A stretch of DNA of 64,000 nt from Thalassocella blandensis (lineage in GTDB: Bacteria; Pseudomonadota; Gammaproteobacteria; Pseudomonadales; Cellvibrionaceae), in the NCBI GenBank assembly GCA_902141825.1, contig CABFPG010000005.1:62001-126000 (forward strand). Reading direction: 5' to 3'. Positions within the stretch are counted from its first letter, which is position 1, and each line of letters begins with the position of its first letter. A program made the position numbers and the translations under genes. The notes beneath the pieces were generated by a model that had not been told where the DNA came from, made no database searches, and saw only the letters and a list, made by a program, of their open reading frames with translations. Of this stretch, positions 24,772-35,012 are shown piece after piece.

Positions 24772-24784
24772 AACACCTAGTGTT
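24772..24784. promoter_or_regulatory. possible enhancer site: AACAC-CTA-GTGTT
   Basis: A short perfect dyad (5+3+5) located about 95 bases before the algD -24 element. The position suits an upstream activator site; the sequence is not matched to a known protein. Confidence 0.3.
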
Positions 24785-24877
24785 TTAGGGATTAAAAAAA
24801 CCAAACGCAACGAAAATCCGCCCTGAAAAAAAGCACGATACCACTGTATTTTTCGTTACAAAAACTTCACTTTAAGC

Positions 24878-24893
24878 TGGCACACACATTGCT
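24878..24893 (+). promoter_or_regulatory. consensus sigma-54 promoter of the alginate operon
   Basis: TGGCACACACATTGCT matches every defined base of the TGGCAC-N5-TTGCW consensus with exact GG-N10-GC spacing. A start site is expected near 24904, giving a leader of about 78 bases before the algD ATG. Confidence 0.8.
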
Positions 24894-24981
24894 CACATGT
24901 TGTAGCGCAGCAAGATGGAACACTCTCTCCACTTTTTTTCTTAGCTGTAACCTTTCTCAATTTTCTACATTAGGAGTCTTT

Positions 24982-26292
24982 ATGAATATCAGTATCTTTG
25001 GGCTAGGCTATGTTGGTGCTGTGTGTTGCGGTTCGCTTGCTGCTCGCGGTCACAACGTCATTGGGGTTGATGTTAGTGAAGCAAAAATTCGTTTGATGAA
25101 TGATGGGCGTTCTCCCATTGTTGAACCCGGTTTAAATCAATTGCTCGAGCAAGCAGTTAAAAATCGCAAGTTCGAAGCTACACATGACGCTACATACGCC
25201 ATTGCCAATTCAGATCTCACAATGATTTGTGTGGGTACACCAAGTAAAAATAATGGTGATCTGGATCTTGGCTATATAGAAGCGGTGTGTAAAACGATTG
25301 GTGAGGTACTGGCGAATAAAGATGCCTGGCATACCGTGGTTATCCGCAGTACCGTCCTTCCTGGTACGGTCAGCAATACGGTGCAACCAACTATCGAAAA
25401 GTACTCGAATAAAAAAGCGGGAGAAGGATTTGGTCTGGCTGTAAACCCTGAATTTTTACGTGAAGGCACCGCTATTGATGATTATGAACACCCTCCTATG
25501 ACGGTGATTGGACAATACAACGACCGTTCTGGCGATGTTCTATCCGATATTTATTCTGACCTTCCCGCACCGATCATTCGCAAGCCGATTGAAGTGGCTG
25601 AGATGATCAAATATACCTGCAACGTGTGGCATGCCGTCAAAATAACCTTTGCCAATGAGATTGGTAATATCGCGAAAGCCTGCGGAGTGGATGGTCGTGA
25701 AGTCATGGAGGTTGTGTGTGAAGACAGTAAACTCAATATTTCCAAGTACTACATGCGTCCAGGTTTTGCGTTCGGTGGCTCCTGTCTACCAAAAGACGTT
25801 CGTGCACTGTCCTCCAAAGCTAACCAACTGGATGTGAAGCATCCGCTGATTAATGCAATCATGGATAGTAATCAACGCCAGGTTGAACAAGCTTACAAAA
25901 TCATTTCGTCTTTTCAAAAGAAAAATGTGGCGTTATTGGGACTTAGCTTCAAGGCCGGAACCGATGATTTACGCGAAAGCCCCTTGGTGACACTGGCTGA
26001 ATTGCTAATTGGTAAAGGGTACAACCTGAAAATTTACGATGAGAATGTAGGCTTTGCGCGTGAACATGGCGCCAATGCGGATTACATCAATAATCAAATC
26101 CCTCATGTTTCTTCACTCTTAACATCCGACCTGGATAGCACCTTACAGGATGCGGATATTATTGTTATGGGGAATCAGGACGAAGCCTTCAGACAAATTC
26201 TGGAAAAAATGGAAGAGGAGAAGCACGTTCTCGACCTTGTTGGCTTTATGGATAGCAAGTCCAGCGGCGCACGCCACGGAATCTGCTGGTAA
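24982..26292 (+). CDS. algD: GDP-mannose 6-dehydrogenase
   Basis: 436 residues, the same length I know for Pseudomonas AlgD. It oxidises GDP-mannose twice with NAD+ to GDP-mannuronate, the committed step and alginate precursor. The Rossmann motif [17 protein letters not shown] opens the protein, catalytic Cys268 lies in [15 protein letters not shown], and the C-terminal UDP/GDP-binding part includes [17 protein letters not shown]. The frame is open further upstream, but the ATG at 24982 has the TAGGAG ribosome site and matches the family N terminus. It is the first gene of an operon running to 40918; alg8 follows after 22 bases. Confidence 0.97.
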   Translation: MNISIFGLGYVGAVCCGSLAARGHNVIGVDVSEAKIRLMNDGRSPIVEPGLNQLLEQAVKNRKFEATHDATYAIANSDLTMICVGTPSKNNGDLDLGYIEAVCKTIGEVLANKDAWHTVVIRSTVLPGTVSNTVQPTIEKYSNKKAGEGFGLAVNPEFLREGTAIDDYEHPPMTVIGQYNDRSGDVLSDIYSDLPAPIIRKPIEVAEMIKYTCNVWHAVKITFANEIGNIAKACGVDGREVMEVVCEDSKLNISKYYMRPGFAFGGSCLPKDVRALSSKANQLDVKHPLINAIMDSNQRQVEQAYKIISSFQKKNVALLGLSFKAGTDDLRESPLVTLAELLIGKGYNLKIYDENVGFAREHGANADYINNQIPHVSSLLTSDLDSTLQDADIIVMGNQDEAFRQILEKMEEEKHVLDLVGFMDSKSSGARHGICW

Positions 26293-26314
26293 TCACTCAA
26301 CCAAGGGTTTCATT

Positions 26315-27832
26315 GTGAATAAATTTTTCAATATCGCAGGTACCCATGATCATCAACTGCCACGGCAGTTGATGACCTACATTTTTGGCTGGGTGCTGGT
26401 CTTTGTTTTCCTCGGCGGTTTGGGGATTGTCGTTGCCAATCTTCCATTAACCAAGGAGTCTCGCGAGTTTCTTTTTGTGATCGGCACCATTGGCTTGTGG
26501 CGTTATGGTGTCGGGATTTTTCATTTCGTACGCGGTTTGATATTTCTTTACTTAATGTTTCCGTACTACCGCGCGAAAATTCGAAAAATGGGAGAACTGG
26601 CTGATCCGTCACACGTATATCTGATGGTCACGAGCTTTCGCATCGACGCTTTAACCACAGCAAAAGTGTACGACTCCGTCATGCGAGAGGCGATCAATTG
26701 CCAGTGGGATACCACCATCGTGTGTTCCATTGTTGAAAAAAGCGATGAAACCCTGATTCGTCAATTATGGGATAAGCATAACCCTCCAGCGAATGTGGCT
26801 TTAAAGTTTGTGCGTATTCCTGGAACGGGAAAACGCGATGGTTTAGCGCATGGTTTTCGCGCCATATCGCGTAACCTACCCGATGACAATGCGGTGGTTG
26901 CAGTGATTGACGGCGATACGATGTTGGAGGACGGGGTAGTACGAAGAACCGCACCGTATTTTAAATTATTTCCCAATATGGGCGCGTTAACCACCAACGA
27001 AGTTTGCGAAGTTGATGGTGGCTATTTTATTTCAGAGTGGCACAAACTGCGCTTTGCTCAGCGTCATCTCAACATGTGTTCGATGGCATCTGTCAGCAGA
27101 GTGTTGACCTTGACAGGTCGTATGTCTGTTTTCCGTGCTTCCGTGGTAACCGACCCGAGCTTCATCGAGGATGTCGAAAACGATCACTTAAACCACTGGC
27201 GTTTGGGGGATTTCAAATTCCTCACGGGTGATGATAAGTCGAGTTGGTACAGTCTGATGCGCCTGGGGTTTGATACCTGGTATGTCCCCGATGCCATGGT
27301 CAAAACCATAGAGCATCCACCGCATAACAATTTCTTCAAAGCCAGTCGTCAATTGATGTTCCGCTGGTATGGCAATTCATTAAGACAAAATTACCGGGCC
27401 ACCAAATTAGGGGTAAAACGGTTGGGCTTAACCACCATGTATGTGTTGTATGACCAACGCATTTCGATGTGGACCAGCTTGCTGGGCTTGAGTGCATCCA
27501 TAGTGGCGGCAGTGAAATATAGCCTGATTTATTTATTGCTGTATGTCTTATGGATTGCTCTGACACGTACAGTTATCACCCTGATGTTACTGGCTTCGGG
27601 ACATCGTATTGGGCCGGCGTATCCTCTGGTTTTGTATTACAACCAGATCGTTGGCTCCATCATGAAGATTTATGTGTATTTCAGACTTGATCGGCAGTCG
27701 TGGACACGTCAAAAAACGACGTTAAACAGCAGTAACTCTTCTTATCAAAAAACTTTTAACAAATGGTCATCGCGCGCCATGACGTTCTCTTGCTGTGCGA
27801 TTTTTATGTCCGTTATTTTAATACTTGTATAG
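26315..27832 (+). CDS. alg8: alginate polymerase, GT2 glycosyltransferase
   Basis: 505 residues. Inner-membrane processive beta-glycosyltransferase that polymerises mannuronate from GDP-mannuronate. Two or three N-terminal helices precede the cytoplasmic GT2 domain with [12 protein letters not shown] (DxD-type), [14 protein letters not shown] and the acceptor-site [18 protein letters not shown] is the Q-RW-like motif. Helices return at residues about 390-440 and at the C terminus. The GTG at 26315, with AAGGG before it, is the likely start; the open frame continues upstream into algD but without family similarity. It needs Alg44 for activity. Confidence 0.95.
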   Translation: MNKFFNIAGTHDHQLPRQLMTYIFGWVLVFVFLGGLGIVVANLPLTKESREFLFVIGTIGLWRYGVGIFHFVRGLIFLYLMFPYYRAKIRKMGELADPSHVYLMVTSFRIDALTTAKVYDSVMREAINCQWDTTIVCSIVEKSDETLIRQLWDKHNPPANVALKFVRIPGTGKRDGLAHGFRAISRNLPDDNAVVAVIDGDTMLEDGVVRRTAPYFKLFPNMGALTTNEVCEVDGGYFISEWHKLRFAQRHLNMCSMASVSRVLTLTGRMSVFRASVVTDPSFIEDVENDHLNHWRLGDFKFLTGDDKSSWYSLMRLGFDTWYVPDAMVKTIEHPPHNNFFKASRQLMFRWYGNSLRQNYRATKLGVKRLGLTTMYVLYDQRISMWTSLLGLSASIVAAVKYSLIYLLLYVLWIALTRTVITLMLLASGHRIGPAYPLVLYYNQIVGSIMKIYVYFRLDRQSWTRQKTTLNSSNSSYQKTFNKWSSRAMTFSCCAIFMSVILILV

Positions 27833-27860
27833 CAATTTAAGAATTTCTGAGGATCACACT

Positions 27861-29009
27861 ATGAGTAGCGTAAAGAAAACCAATCTCAATTTGGTACATG
27901 AGTCGGAAGCGCAACGGCAGTACGCACGCGTTAAAATACCCGCGACTGTAAGAATTTTAAGGGATACGAAAAGTGATGAACTCTTTCGTGTATACGATAT
28001 TTCCGCCGGCGGTTTTAGTATTAATGCCAGCAATCACAGTTTTATTCCGGGGAACAAAGAGAAGGGCCAGTTGGTGTTTGTCATCGATGGCTTCAAGTTT
28101 CTGGTAGATGTGGAATTCGAAACCATTTATGTTTCTGAACAGCACAACAAAATCGGTTTTCAATTTCAGAATATCTCGCAGCGAAATACCGCCGCTTTGC
28201 GCTACATCATTACCTCTTTTCTCAGTGGGGAGATTGTTTCTGTTGGTGACATGGTTGCAACTATCGGGCGTGAGAATTACACCAGTGACCGAAAAGCCAA
28301 ATCTCAACCTGAAGGCCAGTCTGCTTTACAGAAAACCACAGCATTTATAGCCACGGCGGTGATGTTTGTGGTGGGGCTGGCCGCAGCCTTTTTTGTGGCA
28401 ACGCAACTTTACAATATTTTATTTGTTGTGCATTCCAAAAATGCGGTGATGAGCTCTCCGGCGTTTGAAGTCGAAATGCCAAAATCTGGTGCTTTTAAAT
28501 CTCTGGTCAGTGTTGGTGACGAAGTGCAGGCAGGGCAACCCATTGCAACTATGAGTCTGCCGCTGTTGGGGTATCTAAATGGAAGTACGGACAACATAGG
28601 CGCTGATGAGCTTGAAGCTCTTGCAACACGCAATGTGTCTGGAACACTGTCGTCGCCCTGTGATTGTGTTGTTTCGAAAGTTCATCCAGACAGCGAATTT
28701 ATTGCCAGCGGCGCATCGGTCGTATCTCTTAGTGATAAATCTTCAACACCTGCAGTAGAAGCGTATTTTGATATTGCTGATGCCAATGATTTGCATCAGG
28801 GCGATGTGCTAACTGTCGAAGCCATGGGTACGGACTACACCTTCGATGCCCGTATTGAATCGATCAGCGTAGTGAAAAATGACGCAGTACTGGATAACAC
28901 CACGGTGCGTGTTGTGCTTGAGCCGCTGAGTAAAGTGGATTCACGTTACTCAGATTGGCCATTAGCGGTGAGTAAAGAGGCGTTCAATATCCCGGAATAT
29001 AGTTTTTAA
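27861..29009 (+). CDS. alg44: c-di-GMP-binding alginate co-polymerase
   Basis: 382 residues. The N-terminal cytoplasmic PilZ domain has RQYAR (Arg19 and Arg23, RxxxR) and DISAGG (Asp46, DxSxxG), the full c-di-GMP-binding set. One membrane helix (about residues 165-190) leads to a periplasmic HlyD/membrane-fusion-like part with a lipoyl-type strand pattern (SVGDEVQAGQPIATM). Binding of c-di-GMP activates Alg8, so second-messenger control of alginate is expected here. The ATG at 27861 with GAGGA upstream is preferred over a TTG 12 codons earlier. Confidence 0.95.
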   Translation: MSSVKKTNLNLVHESEAQRQYARVKIPATVRILRDTKSDELFRVYDISAGGFSINASNHSFIPGNKEKGQLVFVIDGFKFLVDVEFETIYVSEQHNKIGFQFQNISQRNTAALRYIITSFLSGEIVSVGDMVATIGRENYTSDRKAKSQPEGQSALQKTTAFIATAVMFVVGLAAAFFVATQLYNILFVVHSKNAVMSSPAFEVEMPKSGAFKSLVSVGDEVQAGQPIATMSLPLLGYLNGSTDNIGADELEALATRNVSGTLSSPCDCVVSKVHPDSEFIASGASVVSLSDKSSTPAVEAYFDIADANDLHQGDVLTVEAMGTDYTFDARIESISVVKNDAVLDNTTVRVVLEPLSKVDSRYSDWPLAVSKEAFNIPEYSF

Positions 29010-29058
29010 AGGCGATGTTGACACGTAGACCATCACAGCGGCTAAAAGGGTAAGTTAA

Positions 29059-30435
29059 ATGCGAAGCAAAATAATTTTCGGAATGTGCCTGGCGACTGTC
29101 ATTGCCATTAGTGGGTGTTCAACTCTGACACTCGATATTGGCGAAGGCCGCCGCGCGGAGCAGCGCGGCGACTTCGAGCTGGCCGCACGGCACTTTAAGG
29201 GACTAGCGGACAAAGGATATCCCGCTGCCATGATCGAATATGGGGATCTTCTCAAGTCCAGTCGTAAGGCCAAGGATTTCAAACTGGCTGAACACTGGTA
29301 TGGCGAGGCAGCAAAATTTGGCGGTAATTATGAAGTGCGCGCCAATGAAAGGTTAGCCAAGCTGTATTACTCCGTCGCTGAAAATGATGATTATGATGCA
29401 AATGAAGAAGAAGCATTTAAAGCGGAAAAATATTTATACAAGAACTTTCCGTTTGACCCATTTGGCAGTTATGTCAGTTTAGCGAACTTGTACTTAAAAC
29501 ACTGGTACACCGGCGAACCTCCGCAGCAAAGACTTGACGCGTTAAATGCGCACATGGAAAGCCGAGGCGTGGTGTATCAGGAATTTTCCAGAGCAGCGAT
29601 GGCGAATGTACGCAGGCAGGACCCGAACTACGTGTTGAACGTTTGTCAAAAAATCGCACGTATGGTGAAAGAGTGTTATCTGGAAAATGTGAAAGCCGCA
29701 AAACGTTTGGACAAGCAGACTGTAACGCAGCAATTGGATGAGGTACTTGTTCAGCACAAAAAAGGAGTGTTGGAGAACCGTGATGTGCTGGAGATCAGTC
29801 GTGAGCTCTATCGTGAGCCTCCGTTCTATCCCCGCGAGGCAGAGCGCATTCTCGTCAAACTGTATGCCCAGGATAAAGCCTACGCTTATGAGCTTGCAAA
29901 ACTCTATTACTACAATGAAATGCCAGCCAAAAAAGGCAAGATTATAGAGTTGCTGGAAGTGGCAGCAGGGAATTTTGATCCACGTGCAAATTACCTTTTG
30001 GGAAGAATGTATCTGGATGGAGATTGGGTGCTGATAGATCCAAAACGTGCTGCGGAACTGTTTGAGCAGTCACGTGAAGAAGTGGCCAATGCGGAATTAC
30101 TTCTTGGAAAAATTTATTACGATGGATTGCTGGGGCGCGCCTACCCGCAGAAAGCCTTTGAGTATTTCATTTCAGCGGCGCGACGCGGTGTGGTGAATGG
30201 GGATTATGAGCTGGCAAAAATGTTCTGGGCCTGTCAGGGAAACATCTGTAATAAAGCCTATGCCGTGTCTTTTATTACGCTGGCACGAGAACGTTCCAGC
30301 GCAGAAAAAGTTGTCAATCTTTATAACGATATTATGAACAATGCGGAAGCTGCCTATAAGCAAAAAGGGCGTGAACTGGCGAACATTGAAAAGTCGGCAA
30401 GAGTTGAAGAACCAACACTGATTACCAGTAATTAA
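29059..30435 (+). CDS. algK: alginate secretion TPR lipoprotein
   Basis: 458 residues. Outer-membrane lipoprotein (lipobox ISGC, Cys20) made of Sel1/TPR-like helical repeats, e.g. AARHFKGLADKGYPAAMIEYGDL, ANYLLGRMYLDGDW and ANAELLLGKIYYDGLLG. AlgK scaffolds the periplasmic alginate complex and helps localise the AlgE pore. Length is close to Pseudomonas AlgK (about 475). GGGTAAG precedes the ATG. Confidence 0.93.
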   Translation: MRSKIIFGMCLATVIAISGCSTLTLDIGEGRRAEQRGDFELAARHFKGLADKGYPAAMIEYGDLLKSSRKAKDFKLAEHWYGEAAKFGGNYEVRANERLAKLYYSVAENDDYDANEEEAFKAEKYLYKNFPFDPFGSYVSLANLYLKHWYTGEPPQQRLDALNAHMESRGVVYQEFSRAAMANVRRQDPNYVLNVCQKIARMVKECYLENVKAAKRLDKQTVTQQLDEVLVQHKKGVLENRDVLEISRELYREPPFYPREAERILVKLYAQDKAYAYELAKLYYYNEMPAKKGKIIELLEVAAGNFDPRANYLLGRMYLDGDWVLIDPKRAAELFEQSREEVANAELLLGKIYYDGLLGRAYPQKAFEYFISAARRGVVNGDYELAKMFWACQGNICNKAYAVSFITLARERSSAEKVVNLYNDIMNNAEAAYKQKGRELANIEKSARVEEPTLITSN

Positions 30436-30475
30436 ACCTTGTTTGTCTCGTGTAGCGATTTAAGGACCATTACCA

Positions 30476-31747
30476 ATGAATTTATATAAGAATATCAGCG
30501 CTTCGTGCCTGTCTGCACTGCTTGTCTGTGGTGCGAATGTACAGGCAGCAGAACATGATATGAGTTACTACATTAATCTCTTCGATATCTATGAGAAAGA
30601 AGTGGATGACCAGAACACCATCGGGATTAACTTGGAGCCGCGGTTATCCAGTCAGTACGGCGAGAACTTTGAATCCTTTATTTCTTTGCAGGCCTTCTAT
30701 GCGACCGATGTGATTGAACTGGAATCTGATGATAATGGTGGTTCTTCAGATGCATTTGTTGGTGTCAAACAGGCATGGGTCGCCTATAAAGGATTGTCCG
30801 ATCATGCGGGAGATGTGTTGTTGTTCGGACGTGCTCGATTACGTTTTGACGATGGTTTGATGCTAGATAAGGATGTTACAACCGTGAATTGGCAACTGCA
30901 CACAACACAACTTGAAGCACAACTCGGAATTGCATCTCGCCTCGATACCTTTCGCTCTGATGACAGTGAACTTTCACCCACAATAAAAGAGGCGGTGTAT
31001 GGGGTGGCGCAGGTGCGTTGGCAACATCACTTTAATCACTATGTGTCTGCCAATCTGGTTTACGGCGAGCAGGATGAAAGTGGTTTTGAATACGATGTTC
31101 TGTGGAGTGAATTTGCATTGGAAAATGGCTATCACGACCTGAATGATCCGCAGCGCTGGACATATAACGTGGGCGTTTTATTTGCCAGTGGCACACAAGG
31201 GGAAAATAGTGATGTAAATGGAAGTGCAATTGATCTCGGCTTACGTTGGCAGCCTAATGCCGGGCCTGTGTTTATGGGGCTCGCATACACGGCAGCACTG
31301 GAAGCGGAGGAGGGATATATTCAAACAGGATTGCAAAGTAACCGTTCTAATTTCAGCGGTAGCCGACATCGCCTTTATCGCTTCAATGAATATGCCCGCT
31401 TTGAACTACAGAACCTGGAAGCGGCAACGGCCATGTTAGGTGTAACCCCGAATCAAAATACTGAGGTCGCCTTCATTTTTAACCACTTCACGCGTGTGGA
31501 TGCAGATTATGCCATCGTGAGTGCCGGCATGGAAATAGAAGGGTACAACGACTCCAATGAAATAGGGCAGGGTATTGATATGGTGGCCAGCTACTACTTT
31601 GAAAAAGGTGACCCCGCGCTAATATCTAACACGCGTATCGATTCCTTTATACGTTTGCGTGTTTCAGCCTTTAAAGCTGGAGAAGCATTGAATGTAGCTG
31701 AAGAAAACAATTTTAGAGCGACTTTAGATTGGGTAATGAGAATATGA
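30476..31747 (+). CDS. algE: alginate export outer-membrane pore
   Basis: 423 residues with a Sec signal peptide (cleavage after about residue 25, VQAA) followed by alternating hydrophobic/polar strands ending in an aromatic/hydrophobic terminus (DWVMRI), an 18-strand-type barrel. Recognisable blocks are LEPRLSSQYG, VGVKQAWVAYKG, FGRARLRFDDG and YRFNEYARFELQNL. It exports anionic alginate. It is shorter than Pseudomonas AlgE (about 490). Its stop overlaps the algG start by 4 bases. Confidence 0.92.
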   Translation: MNLYKNISASCLSALLVCGANVQAAEHDMSYYINLFDIYEKEVDDQNTIGINLEPRLSSQYGENFESFISLQAFYATDVIELESDDNGGSSDAFVGVKQAWVAYKGLSDHAGDVLLFGRARLRFDDGLMLDKDVTTVNWQLHTTQLEAQLGIASRLDTFRSDDSELSPTIKEAVYGVAQVRWQHHFNHYVSANLVYGEQDESGFEYDVLWSEFALENGYHDLNDPQRWTYNVGVLFASGTQGENSDVNGSAIDLGLRWQPNAGPVFMGLAYTAALEAEEGYIQTGLQSNRSNFSGSRHRLYRFNEYARFELQNLEAATAMLGVTPNQNTEVAFIFNHFTRVDADYAIVSAGMEIEGYNDSNEIGQGIDMVASYYFEKGDPALISNTRIDSFIRLRVSAFKAGEALNVAEENNFRATLDWVMRI

Positions 31748-33570
31748 ATACTTATTTTCCGGAAAAAAAATGTGATAGTCGACAGATCATTAATGCGAGA
31801 AATGTTGGTTATTTTGTTGTATCCATCGTGATGTTTTTATTCACGGACTACTGCTTCAGTGCTACGTCAACGCCGCAGCCAACGAGTACAAAACATTACA
31901 GTGTTACGCCGCAGCCGGCGATATCCAAAACCGATGATGATGCGCATGAGCAAAAAGGGCAAATACAACAAGCCCTTGAGCGTTCAATGGAGAAATCCGC
32001 AAAGCATTCAACAGAGCATTCAAGCGAACACGTCGCGGTGGCTAAAACTCATCAGCTTATTAATACGATTAGCCCCGCAGGTAATGCGCAGTCAAATTTC
32101 ACGATAGCTAAAAATACAACACCAAATTATCAACTCAGTAGTCAAAGCGCAGACTATGTACAAACCGTATCTCCAGAACTGCCGGATATATCGCAATACA
32201 CTTACGATAACGTCGTTAAGCGAAAAAACGCCTGGCAGAAGAAATCCCGCGGAGCCGTGGTGGTAGATAAAATGTTTGGTTCTGACGTATTGCACGATTT
32301 TACTGCAGGGGAACGAGCTACTGAGTGGGCTAAGCGACAAACATCATTTCCACAGGCCATATATATTCGCGATGGGTTTGTAACCCTGCAGGATGTGGCT
32401 CAGGCACTCTCTGACACCAGCTACTTTGAGAAGAAAGAACATTATTGTATTTTTCGTTTGCCAGTAGTCGTTGAGCATTCCGGCGCGTTGGATCTGGAAA
32501 ATGACTATTGCCAACAACTGCGATTCTCACAGGACCGAGGATCTTTCCTTGCCATATCTGGTGCGCTCTTCGTTTTGGACACAGAGCTTGTTGCCTGGAG
32601 TGAAGAAAAACAACAAGCTGCGTTGTTTGAGCATAAAAAGAAGTTTCGACCATTTCTAGTGACCTGGACTGGCAGCGAACTGTACATCGCCAACTCCACG
32701 ATTAAGAGCTTTGGCTACCACAAAAGTAAGTCTTACGGATTGAGCGTAGCCAACTACTCTGATTCAATTTTGCATAAGTGGGAAGAAAAGCATCCTATCG
32801 CCTGGATAATTGATTCAACGTTTGAAGATATGTATTACGGGTTCTATTGCTATGACTCGGACAATCTGGTTGTACTGCGAAACACCTATACCGACAATGT
32901 AGTTTATGGCATTGATCCGCATGACTATTCCAACAACTTGATCATCGCTTACAACGAGGTGAGTGGAACGCAACTTAAACACGGCATTATTGTTTCACGT
33001 GAAGTGAGCAACAGCTGGATATTTAACAACAAGTCGTATAACAACAAACTCTCTGGTTTTGTCTTAGACCGAAAAAGCTCCAACAATCTTGTGGCTAATA
33101 ATATTGCAATGAACAATGGTAGTGACGGTATCACGTTCTATGAAAGTTCCGATAACCTCGTCTACAACAATGAAGTGCTCGGCAACAAAAAGCATGGCAT
33201 TCGTGCACGAAACAGCACCAACATCCACCTACAGCAAAATAAAATTGTCGCCAATGGCAGTTACGGTGTGTATGGACATGTAAAAAACCTGGATAACACT
33301 GAGCGGGATTTCAAACTGGACCCATATACCTATGCCGTGTCCATGACCTTGAACGGTGATGTTATTTCGGCTAACAACAGTGGCGGCGTCCATATTGACA
33401 AGCAAAACAGTATCGCCATGCGAGATATTGAACTGCGTTTTTCAAAGAATGGTTACCAGACATATTTCGGCGGGTCATTGGAAGCCTTTCACAATCAGAT
33501 CATAGAGATGCTCCTTCTGCAAAACAAAGTAGCGGTTGTAACAGCGGTCGACAACGGAGGCAGCATCTAA
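31744..33570 (+). CDS. algG: periplasmic mannuronan C-5 epimerase
   Basis: 608 residues. It converts polymer mannuronate to guluronate. After an N-terminal membrane/signal segment (about 20-40) there is a low-complexity linker of about 110 residues (Ser/Thr/His/Gln-rich, e.g. KHSTEHSSEH), which makes it longer than Pseudomonas AlgG (about 540). The right-handed beta-helix follows, with Asn-rich turns, and the catalytic motif DPHDYS at residues 391-396. The ATG overlaps the algE stop; an upstream TTG is less likely. Confidence 0.94.
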   Translation: MNTYFPEKKCDSRQIINARNVGYFVVSIVMFLFTDYCFSATSTPQPTSTKHYSVTPQPAISKTDDDAHEQKGQIQQALERSMEKSAKHSTEHSSEHVAVAKTHQLINTISPAGNAQSNFTIAKNTTPNYQLSSQSADYVQTVSPELPDISQYTYDNVVKRKNAWQKKSRGAVVVDKMFGSDVLHDFTAGERATEWAKRQTSFPQAIYIRDGFVTLQDVAQALSDTSYFEKKEHYCIFRLPVVVEHSGALDLENDYCQQLRFSQDRGSFLAISGALFVLDTELVAWSEEKQQAALFEHKKKFRPFLVTWTGSELYIANSTIKSFGYHKSKSYGLSVANYSDSILHKWEEKHPIAWIIDSTFEDMYYGFYCYDSDNLVVLRNTYTDNVVYGIDPHDYSNNLIIAYNEVSGTQLKHGIIVSREVSNSWIFNNKSYNNKLSGFVLDRKSSNNLVANNIAMNNGSDGITFYESSDNLVYNNEVLGNKKHGIRARNSTNIHLQQNKIVANGSYGVYGHVKNLDNTERDFKLDPYTYAVSMTLNGDVISANNSGGVHIDKQNSIAMRDIELRFSKNGYQTYFGGSLEAFHNQIIEMLLLQNKVAVVTAVDNGGSI

Positions 33571-35001
33571 ATGGTATTTTCATCCAGCATTTTCATTTTT
33601 ATCTTTCTACCGATCTTTCTTGCGATATATTACTTAACGCCTTTTCGCTGGAAGTCCGTGACAATTCTTGTTGGTAGCTATGCCTTTTATGCCTGGTGGC
33701 GAGTGGATTTCTTACTGCTGTTTATCGGTGTAACAGCCTGGAATTATCTGATTGGCTTGGCGATAGACCAGCAGCGAGAAAATGTAAGCCGCTGTAAGTG
33801 GATACTGGGTATTGGTGTTGCATTTAATCTGGCTACTTTGGGGTATTTTAAATACGCTAACTTTGGAGTTGATAGCTTTAATCAACTGCTGGGCTATATG
33901 GGAGAGGATCATTTCTCCTTACCGCATGTCATTCTTCCGATTGGTATTTCCTTCTATATCTTTCAGGCAATCAGTTACATCATTGATGTTTATCGACGAG
34001 ACACAGAACCGACTCGTCGCTTTGTCGATTTTGCAGCGTTTATTGCGCTCTTTCCTCAACTGATTGCCGGCCCGGTATTGCGCTATAAGGATCTGGCAGA
34101 TCAGTTTATTGATCGTACACACACCATGGATAAGTTTACCGAGGGCGTCGGTCGCTTTATGCAAGGATTTGTTAAAAAGGTTTTTATTGCCGATAGTATT
34201 GCCCCTTTGGCTGACAATGCTTTTGCCTTAAGTGATCCCACAGCTGCAGATGCCTGGTTGGGGATTCTGGCCTATACCGCGCAATTGTATTTTGATTTTT
34301 CAGGTTACAGTGACATGGCGATTGGTCTTGGTTTGATGATGGGATTTCGTTTTGTAGAAAACTTCCGTCAACCGTATATCAGTCATTCTATTACGGAGTT
34401 CTGGCGTCGTTGGCATATCAGCCTGTCGAACTGGCTGCGCGACTATCTTTACATTCCGCTCGGGGGGAATCGGCACGGAACGTTCAACACGTATAAAAAT
34501 CTCTTTCTCACAATGCTACTGGGTGGGCTTTGGCACGGTGCTAACTGGACATTTATTTTCTGGGGCGCCTGGCACGGTACATGGTTGGCAATAGAACGAT
34601 ATTTTGGCTGGGGGGATAAATCTTATGCCTTTAACTATACGCGTTGGATTGCGACCCTGTTGATAGTGATGATCGGATGGGTCGCGTTCAGAGCGCTTTC
34701 AATATCCGATGCCATGACTTTCTATAACGCCATGTTTCTCGATTGGAATTTTAACTTTAGCAGTGCTTACGCTGTTACCGTCACGCGCTATCAACTGTTG
34801 ATGCTGGTTGTCGCGTTTGCCGCAATCTTTATTTTTGGTTACATCGATAAATTCCGGGGTAGTCGTACAAAAGCCTCACGCTCACCCGCGATGATGGTAA
34901 ATCACACGGTGAGTTACTGTGCAATGGCATTCTTGTTTATGGTGTCTCTGATGAAGTTAACGGCAGAAAGTTATTCACCATTTTTATACTTTCAATTCTA
35001 G
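33571..35001 (+). CDS. algI: MBOAT alginate O-acetyltransferase
   Basis: 476 residues. Multispanning MBOAT protein that moves acetyl groups across the inner membrane for alginate O-acetylation. LIAGPVLRYKDL, FDFSGYSDMAIGLGLMMGF and EFWRRWHISLSNWLRDYLYIP are family blocks; His322 in GGLWHGANWTF is the catalytic histidine. The ATG directly follows the algG stop (0 bases), with GGAGG inside the algG end. Confidence 0.95.
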   Translation: MVFSSSIFIFIFLPIFLAIYYLTPFRWKSVTILVGSYAFYAWWRVDFLLLFIGVTAWNYLIGLAIDQQRENVSRCKWILGIGVAFNLATLGYFKYANFGVDSFNQLLGYMGEDHFSLPHVILPIGISFYIFQAISYIIDVYRRDTEPTRRFVDFAAFIALFPQLIAGPVLRYKDLADQFIDRTHTMDKFTEGVGRFMQGFVKKVFIADSIAPLADNAFALSDPTAADAWLGILAYTAQLYFDFSGYSDMAIGLGLMMGFRFVENFRQPYISHSITEFWRRWHISLSNWLRDYLYIPLGGNRHGTFNTYKNLFLTMLLGGLWHGANWTFIFWGAWHGTWLAIERYFGWGDKSYAFNYTRWIATLLIVMIGWVAFRALSISDAMTFYNAMFLDWNFNFSSAYAVTVTRYQLLMLVVAFAAIFIFGYIDKFRGSRTKASRSPAMMVNHTVSYCAMAFLFMVSLMKLTAESYSPFLYFQF

Positions 35002-35012
35002 GAGTAGGATCA

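Larger units (their letters stand above)
24105..24981. other. 877-bp region upstream of the alginate operon
   Basis: Divergent control region between the exonuclease-like gene and algD. It is A-rich; a plus-strand frame at 24452-24826 is lysine-rich and unconvincing. It contains the sigma-54 elements at 24194 (minus) and 24878 (plus) and a dyad AACAC-CTA-GTGTT at 24772-24784, about 95 bases upstream of the algD -24 box, where an enhancer-binding protein could sit. Confidence 0.6.

Noticed and set aside
24452-24826. Open frame upstream of algD coding a lysine-rich 124-residue product
   Set aside because: Starts with a rare codon, no ribosome site, and its composition follows the A-rich DNA rather than protein-like sequence.
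24105-24981. AlgU-type promoter (GAACTT-N16-TCTGA) for algD
   Set aside because: No matching pair was found in the upstream region; only the sigma-54 element fits.
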